Shown here: positions 1 to 6,162 of the stretch, one piece after another
Numbering within the stretch: position 1 is the first letter of the stretch
Layout of the letters: each line of letters starts with the position of its first letter
NCBI GenBank assembly: GCA_003651105.1
Contig: QMTN01000003.1
Location: 1 to 10,388 of the forward strand
DNA from: Thermoplasmata archaeon
Lineage (GTDB): Archaea > Thermoplasmatota > E2 > DHVEG-1 > B18-G2
Direction of reading: 5' to 3'
DNA length: 10,388 nt
Made by a program: the position numbers and the translations under genes
The notes under the pieces: model-generated
Told to the model about the DNA's origin: nothing
What the model saw: only the letters and a program-made list of their open reading frames with translations
Databases searched by the model: none

Positions 1-411
1 ACCAATAGCAGCCTTCCCCATCTCTTCCATCAACGTTTTGAGCAAGAAGAAAGCCTTATCCCCTCTGCGCTGTGGAACCACATAATAATTCTTTTCGTAA
101 TAAACCGGATCTATCTTATCCAGATCGATAAATTCCTTTATTTCCAAATTATCTGTTCTTTTCGGTTTCAATCTTCTTATCTCCTCGATATGCAGTATAA
201 AATAGCTCTTCTTTTCAAATTCGAGACCCATCACCACATCCTTTCTGGTAAGCTCCTCTCCATTCTCACAAACCATCTTGTAATGAACCGGCATCTTATG
301 CTTCTTGCAAAGCATCTTGAAGGCGACTTCCTTAGACTTGGTGGCAGGGTAAAGCTTTATTGGAATGCTCACCAGTCCCCAGCTTATGTTCCCGCTCCAC
401 CCTGCTCTCAT
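1..411 (-). CDS. ku: Ku protein, N-terminal 137 residues (gene cut by left edge)
   Basis: Prokaryotic Ku is a homodimeric ring that binds double-strand DNA ends and recruits a LigD-type ligase for non-homologous end joining. The visible 137 residues begin MRAGWSGNISWGLVSIPIKL, matching the family signature in which a W-S-G-x-I-S-x-G-L-V-x-I-P-x-K-L-Y strand opens the beta-barrel. Other Ku landmarks follow: YKMVC near 48-52, KDVVMGLEFE near 60-69, the IEEI segment near 78-81, IDLDKIDPVYYEKNYYVVP near 98-116, and DKAFFLLKTLMEEMGKAAIG at the cut. The frame is open to base 1, so the rest of the barrel and the C-terminus lie outside. The ATG start is backed by a TATA box 28 bases upstream and by the family N-terminus. 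It is divergent from dtdA. Ku is sporadic in archaea, and partner genes (ligase, polymerase, nuclease) would most likely lie further left. Identity is secure; activity is inferred from the family. Confidence 0.95.
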   Translation of the reverse strand, partial: MRAGWSGNISWGLVSIPIKLYPATKSKEVAFKMLCKKHKMPVHYKMVCENGEELTRKDVVMGLEFEKKSYFILHIEEIRRLKPKRTDNLEIKEFIDLDKIDPVYYEKNYYVVPQRRGDKAFFLLKTLMEEMGKAAIG

Positions 412-435
412 CAATATCTATTTCGGTATCGCCAC

Positions 436-442
436 ATATAAA
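436..442 (-). promoter_or_regulatory. TATA box of ku
   Basis: On the minus strand this reads TTTATAT, centred 28 bases before the ku ATG (411). At that distance transcription would begin at or next to the start codon, so the mRNA is probably leaderless. No Shine-Dalgarno sequence precedes the ATG, which agrees. Confidence 0.6.
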
Positions 443-484
443 TATTTTATCGAAATTATAAAATCATTTCTACCATCAAAAACG

Positions 485-490
485 TTTAAA
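485..490 (+). promoter_or_regulatory. TATA box of dtdA
   Basis: TTTAAA centred about 27 bases before the ATG at 515, with no Shine-Dalgarno sequence in front of that ATG: a leaderless archaeal promoter. With the ku TATA box it makes the roughly 100-base divergent spacer a back-to-back promoter region. It also argues against the longer open frame that begins at 365, because the box would then lie inside the coding sequence. Confidence 0.55.
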
Positions 491-514
491 GCCTCCCTCC
501 TTCTACTAAACTGG

Positions 515-1381
515 ATGAGTATCTTGATTCTCTCATCAACAGAAGATCCAGCAAGCACGAACATGAAAAGATACCTGCTGGAAAATCTGGAATGGAACGA
601 TATCGGGGAGATTTACTCGAACAGAGCCTATAGATGCAGGGATACAGATGCATTTCTCGTAACCATAAACGATCCCTTGATCTATCATGAGGAAGTCGAT
701 GAGGAGATCAGGAAACATCTCGGCATAGATTTCGATCTGATGATAGTTTTATCCAGGCACAGGAGCAAGACGGAGGAACCCACGCTCACGACTCACCCGA
801 TAGGAAATTTCGGAAAGGCAGAGTTTGGTGGAAGAGATAGAACCTTGGTTAAAACATCTCCGAGGATGATGACCCAGTTCCTGAGGCTTCTGAAGGAGGA
901 GGCGAGAAGGAGGAAACTCTATCACAGGGTGAGCTTCGAGGTTACCCATCATGGCCCCTTTGTCAGCACCAAAACCTTCTTCGTCGAGGTTGGAAGCAAC
1001 GAGAGGGAGTGGAACAATCCTTCGGCGGTAGAAGCTGTGGCTAATTCTGTGAAGGAGCTTCTCCTGAATTTCAGATCAGAGGAGGATCTTCCAAGCTATC
1101 CCGTTCTGATCGGCGTGGGCGGAGGGCATTATGCACCAAGGTTCAGCGATCTGGCTTTTGAGAAGAGGGTTGCATTCGGGCACATGATACCAAACTACCA
1201 AGTGGAAGCTGGAAACATCGATGATGCCATGATCAGAAAATGCATAGACGCAACTCCTGGTTTTGAAGGAGTATATATTCATAGGAAGGGGTTGAAGAAG
1301 AGTAGGGCAAAAGAGCTTGAGATGAGATTGAAGGAGATGGGTGTGAGGATCTATAGATCTGATGATCTCGAGGATCTATGA
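515..1381 (+). CDS. dtdA: Archaeal D-aminoacyl-tRNA deacylase (DTD2/GEK1 family)
   Basis: Hydrolyses the ester bond between a D-amino acid and tRNA, recycling D-aminoacyl-tRNA in the cytoplasm; the archaeal/plant enzyme is unrelated to bacterial Dtd. The 288-residue product is close to the usual archaeal length (about 270-280). Family motifs appear in order: SRHRSK at 80-85 followed by the TLTTHPIGNFG strand (90-100), VTHHGP at 143-148, the GVGGGHYAPRFSDLA segment at 200-214, and FGHMIPNY at 221-228. These His-rich motifs are the conserved metal and substrate pocket of the family. The ATG at 515 is chosen because the protein then begins MSILILSSTEDPAS, the normal family N-terminus, and a TATA box lies 27 bases upstream. 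It is divergent from ku and its last 6 bases overlap the convergent endonuclease V fusion gene. No frameshift or missing motif was seen. Confidence 0.95.
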   Translation: MSILILSSTEDPASTNMKRYLLENLEWNDIGEIYSNRAYRCRDTDAFLVTINDPLIYHEEVDEEIRKHLGIDFDLMIVLSRHRSKTEEPTLTTHPIGNFGKAEFGGRDRTLVKTSPRMMTQFLRLLKEEARRRKLYHRVSFEVTHHGPFVSTKTFFVEVGSNEREWNNPSAVEAVANSVKELLLNFRSEEDLPSYPVLIGVGGGHYAPRFSDLAFEKRVAFGHMIPNYQVEAGNIDDAMIRKCIDATPGFEGVYIHRKGLKKSRAKELEMRLKEMGVRIYRSDDLEDL

Positions 1382-2290
1382 TTTTGCTAAGATGTGAGCA
1401 AGCCTTACAGGTTCTGGAATCCTGTACCTGCAAAGCTTCCTCACCAGTCTGACTGCCGTATCCAAGCTCATCCTGTGACCAGGGGAGACGAAGATGGGTT
1501 TTCTGGATGAGTAAACCGCTTTGCCGAGAACCTCTCCTTGATAAACCACATCCTCTCCTCTCATTTCGCCCATCAAAAGATTCTTGGCAACACCTATGGT
1601 TGGAAGATCAAGGGATACTCCGATATGGCTCGCTATCCCAAGTTTGAATGGATGCAGGATTCCATTGCCATCCACAAGTATCAAGTCCGGCTGGATCTTG
1701 ATCCTTCGGTATGCCTCAAGGAAAACCGGAAACTCTCTGAATGCGAGATAGGTTGGTATGTAAGGAAATCTTATCCTTTTTCTCGCGATCATCTCCTCAA
1801 CGATCTCCATGCTCTCAAGCTCAATGGTTACGATCGCTCCATGAGCTGTTAATGGATCGCTTTTGGAATATCCCGCATCGAACCCAGCAACGTATCTTAT
1901 CTCTCCAAGCTCATCCTTCAACCTCACCTTTCTCGAGAGCCTCATCTGCTCCTTCCTCAATCTCTTGAGAGGGTAATCGGTATCGAAATCATCAAAAAAT
2001 ACCTTCCCGAAATTCATAACCTTTCCATTCCTGACCTCTATCCCATCCCTTCTCAGCCTCTCTATCTTTTCCTCTATCCCCCTCGAAAAACCACCTACGG
2101 ATCCATCGCTTGCAATAATCCTATAGCATGGCGTGCGATCCGGATCCGGATTCAGGTTCAGAACAAGACCTACCGCTCGAGACGCAATGATATCGCCCAG
2201 CGCCCTTGCTACGGCTCCATAGGTTGAAACCCTACCCCTAGGTACCTGCCTCACGAGTTTATAGATCTCCTCGATCAGATCTATCTCCAC
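1376..2290 (-). CDS. nfi: Fused O6-alkylguanine-DNA methyltransferase-like domain + endonuclease V
   Basis: Two DNA-repair domains in 304 residues. Residues 1 to about 92 are the DNA-binding/active-site domain of O6-alkylguanine-DNA alkyltransferase: PRGRVSTYG at 17-25 (Y24), arginine finger R38 in SRAVG, N47, and reactive C55 in TPCYRII. Residues from about 105 on are endonuclease V, which cuts near deoxyinosine: D138 in VAGFDAGY, E186 in YLAFRE, D207 in LILVDGNG, H213, K236 in TIGVAK, and SPGHRMSLDTA (269-279). All expected endonuclease V catalytic residues are present. In the first domain the residue after Cys is Tyr56 instead of His, and the position matching human Glu172 is Asp82, so alkyl transfer may be altered. 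The alkyltransferase's small N-terminal domain is absent. A bifunctional protein of this layout is known from Ferroplasma acidarmanus. The start is GTG at 2290, because an in-frame TAA lies 12 bases upstream. The gene is convergent with dtdA (6-base overlap). The symbol refers to the endonuclease V part. Confidence 0.93.
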   Translation of the reverse strand: MEIDLIEEIYKLVRQVPRGRVSTYGAVARALGDIIASRAVGLVLNLNPDPDRTPCYRIIASDGSVGGFSRGIEEKIERLRRDGIEVRNGKVMNFGKVFFDDFDTDYPLKRLRKEQMRLSRKVRLKDELGEIRYVAGFDAGYSKSDPLTAHGAIVTIELESMEIVEEMIARKRIRFPYIPTYLAFREFPVFLEAYRRIKIQPDLILVDGNGILHPFKLGIASHIGVSLDLPTIGVAKNLLMGEMRGEDVVYQGEVLGKAVYSSRKPIFVSPGHRMSLDTAVRLVRKLCRYRIPEPVRLAHILAKS

Positions 2291-2297
2291 AGAACCG

Positions 2298-2304
2298 TAT
2301 TAAA
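2298..2304 (+). promoter_or_regulatory. TATA box of the MBL hydrolase-XPD operon
   Basis: TATTAAA centred 27 bases before the ATG at 2328, inside the 37-base spacer between the divergent endonuclease V fusion and the hydrolase. It fits a leaderless promoter for the plus-strand pair. No equally convincing TATA box is visible at the matching distance for the minus-strand GTG start; the region near 2313-2323 is only weakly AT-rich. Confidence 0.55.
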
Positions 2305-2327
2305 CCTCTTTTCCATTCAAAAACTTG

Positions 2328-3101
2328 ATGGACTTCATAAAGTTCCTGGGAACAGCTGGAGCGAGATTTGTGATGATAAAGCAGTTGAGATCCTCAGCAG
2401 GTGTATGGGTATCTTTGGATGGCACCAACCTGCTCATCGATCCAGGACCAGGTACGTTAATAAGATGTTTATCGAGCAAGCCAAAGCTCGATCCAAAGGA
2501 TCTGGATGCGATAATCCTCACCCACAGGCATATAGATCACTCGAATGACATCAACCTGATGATCGAGGCGATGACCGATGGCGGATTCAAGAAGAAGGGA
2601 AAGGTTTTTGCACCGAGGGATGCCCTCGAGGGAGAGCCCGTGATATTCAGCTATGCTAGGGAGGAGGTTGAAGAGGTCATAGAGTTGCATGAGAAGGGAG
2701 AGTACAGGGTGAATACCCTCAGGTTCGATACACCTGTCAAGCATCTACACGGAGTTGAAACCTATGGCATAAACCTCTATGGTAGAGGCATAACCATATC
2801 TCTCATAACCGATACGAAGTACTTCGATGGACTGGAGGAGTTTTACAAGGGAGACATCTTGATAATGAACGTGGTCCGCCTGGAGCCGAGGGAGGATATC
2901 ATGCATCTTTCGGTGAAGGATGCCGAAAGGATCATATCGAGGAACAGACCCAAGCTCTCTGTGTTGACCCATTTTGGCATGACCTTGCTTAGGGCAAAAC
3001 CCTGGAAGGTGGCTGAGGAGATATCAAAGAAATACAACCTGAAGGTTTTATCCGCAAACGACGGGATGGTGATAGGGATTGACGAGTACAGGGAAGGATG
3101 A
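2328..3101 (+). CDS. Metallo-beta-lactamase-fold metal-dependent hydrolase
   Basis: A 257-residue single-domain MBL-fold protein, probably with a two-metal site. Visible ligands are the HxHxDH motif H66-R-H68-I-D70-H71 (LTHRHIDHSND), a His pair around H139/H141 (VKHLHG), D162 (LITDTKYF) and H215 (VLTHFGM). The N-terminus reads MDFIKFLGTAGARFV, and LLIDPGPGT lies at 35-43. The layout resembles the RNase Z/PhnP-like branch of small MBL hydrolases, but no exosite or substrate-specific insert is recognisable, so the substrate (nucleic acid, cyclic phosphate or other) is unknown. The ATG at 2328 is preferred to the adjacent TTG at 2325 because it suits the TATA spacing. It is the first gene of a pair with XPD, overlapping it by 23 bases, so the two are probably translated together. 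A role in nucleic-acid metabolism is inferred from this context only. Confidence 0.85.
   Translation: MDFIKFLGTAGARFVMIKQLRSSAGVWVSLDGTNLLIDPGPGTLIRCLSSKPKLDPKDLDAIILTHRHIDHSNDINLMIEAMTDGGFKKKGKVFAPRDALEGEPVIFSYAREEVEEVIELHEKGEYRVNTLRFDTPVKHLHGVETYGINLYGRGITISLITDTKYFDGLEEFYKGDILIMNVVRLEPREDIMHLSVKDAERIISRNRPKLSVLTHFGMTLLRAKPWKVAEEISKKYNLKVLSANDGMVIGIDEYREG
3068..3073 (+). promoter_or_regulatory. Shine-Dalgarno site deciding the XPD TTG start
   Basis: GGTGAT, complementary to the 3' end of 16S rRNA, ends 5 bases before the TTG at 3079 inside the hydrolase coding sequence. No in-frame ATG or GTG lies between this TTG and residue 23 of the helicase, so this site is the best support for TTG initiation. 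Confidence 0.6.
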
Positions 3102-5025
3102 ACTCGAACTCTTCCCCTACAAACCGAGGAAGTACCAGAGGGAGATGGTTCTGGCTATAAGAGATTCTCTCGAGAAAAAGGTTCCACTTGTCCTTGAATC
3201 AGGAACGGGATCCGGAAAAACGATATGCGTGGTATCTCAGGCATTGAAGTTTTCCATTGAGAACGATAAGAGGATAATCTATATAACTAGGACAAACGCC
3301 CAGCAGAGGCAGGTGATTGAGGAGGTAAGGGAGATAGCTGGAAGATTTCCGGATTTCAAGGAGGAGATCTTTTCAATCGGTATGCAGGGAAGATCCCATA
3401 CCTGCCTGCTCGCTAGAGAGGATCCAGAGCTGAGCAAGGGATCCGCGGAGGAGTTATCGAGATTCTGCTCTGAGATGAAAAGACGAAGAAAAGGGGATGG
3501 TTGCCCCTACTTCGAAAAGATGATCGATGATACAGAGAAGGTGGATGAGCTGACGGAATGGATGAGGAAAACCCTCCCAACGGTTGAGGAGGTCGTGGAG
3601 AGATGCAGGAGAGCTATAATCTGTCCCTACGAGCTCAACAGGATGATGCTGGGAAGTGCAAGGATGGTCATAGCCCCCTATATCTACATATTCGATGATA
3701 AGCTCAGAAGCTTATTGCTGGAGATGATGGGTACCAGGGAGGAAGATACCATCCTCATTGTCGATGAGGCTCATAACCTGCCAGAGTACTTGAGAGAGAT
3801 CCTATCCAGTTACCTCAGTATTTACTCGGTAAACCAATGCATAGCGGAATGCGAGAGGTTTGGAAATCCCTTTATCCTCAGGAATATGAGACTCTCGGAT
3901 TTCCTATTAACCATCAGGGACGCGATAGACCAGATAAGAGGAGAGTTCCTGAGCGAGCACAAGAGTGATGCACTGCTGGAGAAGGATGTGCTCACCTCGA
4001 TCATATCGGATGCACTTGACATATCGAGGAATGATATGAGATCCATAGCTGAACAGCTGATAATCTATGGAGAGGAGATCAAGGATTTAAAACAGAGGGA
4101 AAAGAAGCTACCAAGATCTTATATATACAGGCTCGGCGCCTTCCTTACATCCTGGCTCGATCTCGATGATGAAAGCTTTGTAAGATTGATAGTTGACGAA
4201 ACCGATGGGAGAAATCCAAGGATAGAGATCTACTGCCTGGATCCGGCGATAGGAGCTAGACCCATATCCAAGTTCTACACATCCATTCACATGTCTGGAA
4301 CCCTGTCTCCCCTGGATGAGTATAAGGATTCCCTATCGTTGCCAGAGGATACGAAGCTCATCTCATTTCCCTCACCATTTCCGAAGGAGAACAGGAGGGT
4401 GGTCTATACACCTCTGGTATCGACCAAGTATGAAGAGATAAGGTCATCTGATGAGATGGTGGAGAGGATCAAGGAGATGATCGTCAAGATATGCAACAGC
4501 TTCAGCAAGAACACCATAGTCTTCTTTCCAAGTTTCGATCTCATGAAGGAATTCGTGGATAGAGGGCTTGTGAAGGAGGTGAAAAAGACCATATATCTGG
4601 AGAAGAGGGAGATGAAGCAGGATGAGCTCATGGATATAGTCCTGAAGTTTAAAAAGGGGAAGGGAAAAGGTAACGTGATGTTATCGGTTGTTGGAGGAAG
4701 GATAAGTGAGGGCATGGACTTCCCAGCCGAGGAGCTGGAGATAGCTATAATCGTCGGCATTCCATATCCAAAGCCAACCGCCAGGCAGAAGGCTCTCCAG
4801 AGATACTATGACAAGAAGTTTGGGAAGGGATGGGATTATGCGGTCAATGCTCCAACCGCAAGAAAATTGCTTCAATCGATAGGTAGGCTGATAAGGGATG
4901 AGAAGGACAGAGGCATAGCTGTCATCTTGGATCGAAGGGCTTACAGGTTCAGGAGGTACCTGAGCGACCTGAAGATATCTGGAGACCTGATAAAGTCGAT
5001 CAAGGATTTTTTGGAAGGAGGTTAG
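3079..5025 (+). CDS. xpd: XPD/Rad3-family 5'-3' DNA helicase with Fe-S cluster
   Basis: Superfamily 2 helicase of the XPD/DinG type, implicated in opening damaged DNA. The 648-residue product is near the archaeal XPD length. Motifs in order: Q-motif-like FPYKPRKYQ (12-20), Walker A SGTGSGKT (41-48, K47), motif Ia region YITRTNAQQRQV (68-79), four cysteines C109, C130, C142 and C182 spaced like the 4Fe-4S ligands (an extra C176 is nearby), Walker B/DEAH VDEAHN (228-233), an Arch-like helical region about 240-350, HMSGTLSPLDEY in the second half, GGRISEGMDFP (motif V region), and motif VI QSIGRLIRD at 599-607. All catalytic motifs look intact. The TTG start at 3079 is supported by a good Shine-Dalgarno site and puts 23 bases of overlap on the upstream hydrolase. 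The 3' end overlaps the convergent Trm112-like gene by 26 bases. Family assignment is firm; whether it serves nucleotide excision repair here is inference. Confidence 0.95.
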   Translation: MTSTGKDELELFPYKPRKYQREMVLAIRDSLEKKVPLVLESGTGSGKTICVVSQALKFSIENDKRIIYITRTNAQQRQVIEEVREIAGRFPDFKEEIFSIGMQGRSHTCLLAREDPELSKGSAEELSRFCSEMKRRRKGDGCPYFEKMIDDTEKVDELTEWMRKTLPTVEEVVERCRRAIICPYELNRMMLGSARMVIAPYIYIFDDKLRSLLLEMMGTREEDTILIVDEAHNLPEYLREILSSYLSIYSVNQCIAECERFGNPFILRNMRLSDFLLTIRDAIDQIRGEFLSEHKSDALLEKDVLTSIISDALDISRNDMRSIAEQLIIYGEEIKDLKQREKKLPRSYIYRLGAFLTSWLDLDDESFVRLIVDETDGRNPRIEIYCLDPAIGARPISKFYTSIHMSGTLSPLDEYKDSLSLPEDTKLISFPSPFPKENRRVVYTPLVSTKYEEIRSSDEMVERIKEMIVKICNSFSKNTIVFFPSFDLMKEFVDRGLVKEVKKTIYLEKREMKQDELMDIVLKFKKGKGKGNVMLSVVGGRISEGMDFPAEELEIAIIVGIPYPKPTARQKALQRYYDKKFGKGWDYAVNAPTARKLLQSIGRLIRDEKDRGIAVILDRRAYRFRRYLSDLKISGDLIKSIKDFLEGG

Positions 5026-5176
5026 GTATACCATCCTCTATCTTGTAGGTTACACCGCATTTATTGCAGATGAGCTCACCTTCCAAGATCTCATCGCCCT
5101 CCTCCTTCCTCACCTTCAGATCCAGGTCACCCTTGCAGACCGGACAGCATATGATATCCATCAGCTCTTTCTTCAT
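5000..5176 (-). CDS. Trm112-like small zinc-ribbon protein, 58 residues
   Basis: A short frame easily missed by gene callers. It starts MKKELMDIICCPVCKGDLDL and ends DGIPNLLPKNP. The paired cysteines (C11/C14 in CCPVC, C37/C40 in CNKC) and the closing Y-K-I-E-D-G-I-P-N-L-L-P are the hallmarks of the Trm112/YcaR family. In eukaryotes and some archaea these proteins bind and activate class I methyltransferases that modify tRNA, rRNA and release factor. The ATG at 5176 shares ATGA with the stop of the upstream HD exonuclease gene and is preceded by GGTGAGGGAGG, so translational coupling is likely. The 3' end overlaps the convergent XPD gene by 26 bases. The methyltransferase partner is not in the window, so function is inferred from family resemblance; an uncharacterised zinc-ribbon protein is the alternative. 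Confidence 0.85.
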   Translation of the reverse strand: MKKELMDIICCPVCKGDLDLKVRKEEGDEILEGELICNKCGVTYKIEDGIPNLLPKNP

Positions 5177-6162
5177 CTTCCTCCCTCACCTATGTAAAAC
5201 CTCTTCTTCTTTTTAAGATCGTGATCCCATATGGGTATCCACTCCCTTTCCCCCACCTTCACACCTTCCTCCACCTTCTGAACATGGTACTTTATATGGG
5301 CATCCAAAAGATCTGCGTAGTGTAAAACAAGCGCCTCGAGGGTTTTTGGTATCTCTGGGGATCCCCATTCCCTTTTTCCATGATGGCTCAGGATCATATG
5401 GATGATGAGCATCTCTAGCTCCTCTGGAAACTCAACACCCCTCGACCTTATCTTGGATATCTTCTCCCTCACTATCCTCTCGCCCAGGTGGATGTGACCG
5501 AGCAGGATCCCTTCCTTTGTTTTCTCCTGCACCATATTTGGTTCGTACTCCAAAGATTTTCCTATATCATGGAGTAGGGCGCCAGCTATGAGCAGATCCC
5601 TGTCCAGATCCTTATAGATCTTGGAAATGAAATCGCATATCCTTGCAACGCTCAGGGTATGTTCTAGGTTTCCGCCAACGTAGTTGTGGTGATGATCCAT
5701 CGAAGATGGTGTCTTTGCAAGCCTTTCAACCAGGTCCTTGTCAAGGAATACCTCTTCCAGCAGGATCTTGAGATGATCGTTCTTTATCCCTTTTACATAA
5801 TTCATCAGATCTTTTTTCAACCTCTCGATGGTTTCCTTATCTAGAGATGGTACTAGATCCTCGAGTTTAACCTCTTCCTTCTCCACCCTCTCCATTGATC
5901 TCGGAGATTCCAAGAGGATGAGTTTTTCTCCATTATGTTCGCTGATCAGTCCATCCTTCAGGATTATAACATCGCCAGGTTTGATGAAATCAAGAGCAGA
6001 TCTATCGTAATCCTCCCTGAAAACCACCCTCATCTCTCCACTCCTGTCACATACCAGTAAGCTGGGCTTTTCTCCAGATATGATCTTTCTGACCAAGAAC
6101 ACATCATCTATCTTCTCGCCGACCTCCAACTCGGTTATGAGTTTCTTCTTAGATATCCTCAT
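5173..6162 (-). CDS. YhaM-like OB-fold/HD-domain 3'-5' exoribonuclease
   Basis: A 329-residue protein matching Bacillus YhaM (about 314 residues) in length and layout. Residues about 10-90 form an OB-fold-like nucleic-acid-binding region (VFLVRKIISG, GEMRVVFRED, KPGDVIILKDG). The HD phosphohydrolase domain follows: the family signature HHHNYVGGNLEHTLSVA at 157-173 (H168), the HD pair H198-D199 in LLHDIGK, H223/H225, H260-H261 in LSHHGKREWGSPE, and H281/D284 in LHYADLLDAHI. YhaM enzymes degrade RNA (and single-stranded DNA) from the 3' end with a divalent metal. The ATG at 6162 overlaps the stop of the RNase J-like gene as ATGA, with GAGGTTGG upstream as Shine-Dalgarno, and its own stop overlaps the Trm112-like ATG the same way. 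The context therefore pairs a 3'-5' exonuclease with an RNase J-like enzyme. The domain call is firm; the substrate is inferred. Confidence 0.9.
   Translation of the reverse strand: MRISKKKLITELEVGEKIDDVFLVRKIISGEKPSLLVCDRSGEMRVVFREDYDRSALDFIKPGDVIILKDGLISEHNGEKLILLESPRSMERVEKEEVKLEDLVPSLDKETIERLKKDLMNYVKGIKNDHLKILLEEVFLDKDLVERLAKTPSSMDHHHNYVGGNLEHTLSVARICDFISKIYKDLDRDLLIAGALLHDIGKSLEYEPNMVQEKTKEGILLGHIHLGERIVREKISKIRSRGVEFPEELEMLIIHMILSHHGKREWGSPEIPKTLEALVLHYADLLDAHIKYHVQKVEEGVKVGEREWIPIWDHDLKKKKRFYIGEGGR

Noticed and set aside
365..514. N-terminal extension of dtdA to an ATG at 365
   Set aside because: The added 50 residues have no resemblance to the family, overlap the start of ku on the other strand, and contain the TATA boxes of both ku and dtdA. 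The family N-terminus and promoter spacing support 515.
1538..1852. Plus-strand open frame of 104 residues opposite endonuclease V
   Set aside because: A mirror of the conserved endonuclease V domain; no ribosome-binding site and no protein-like conservation.
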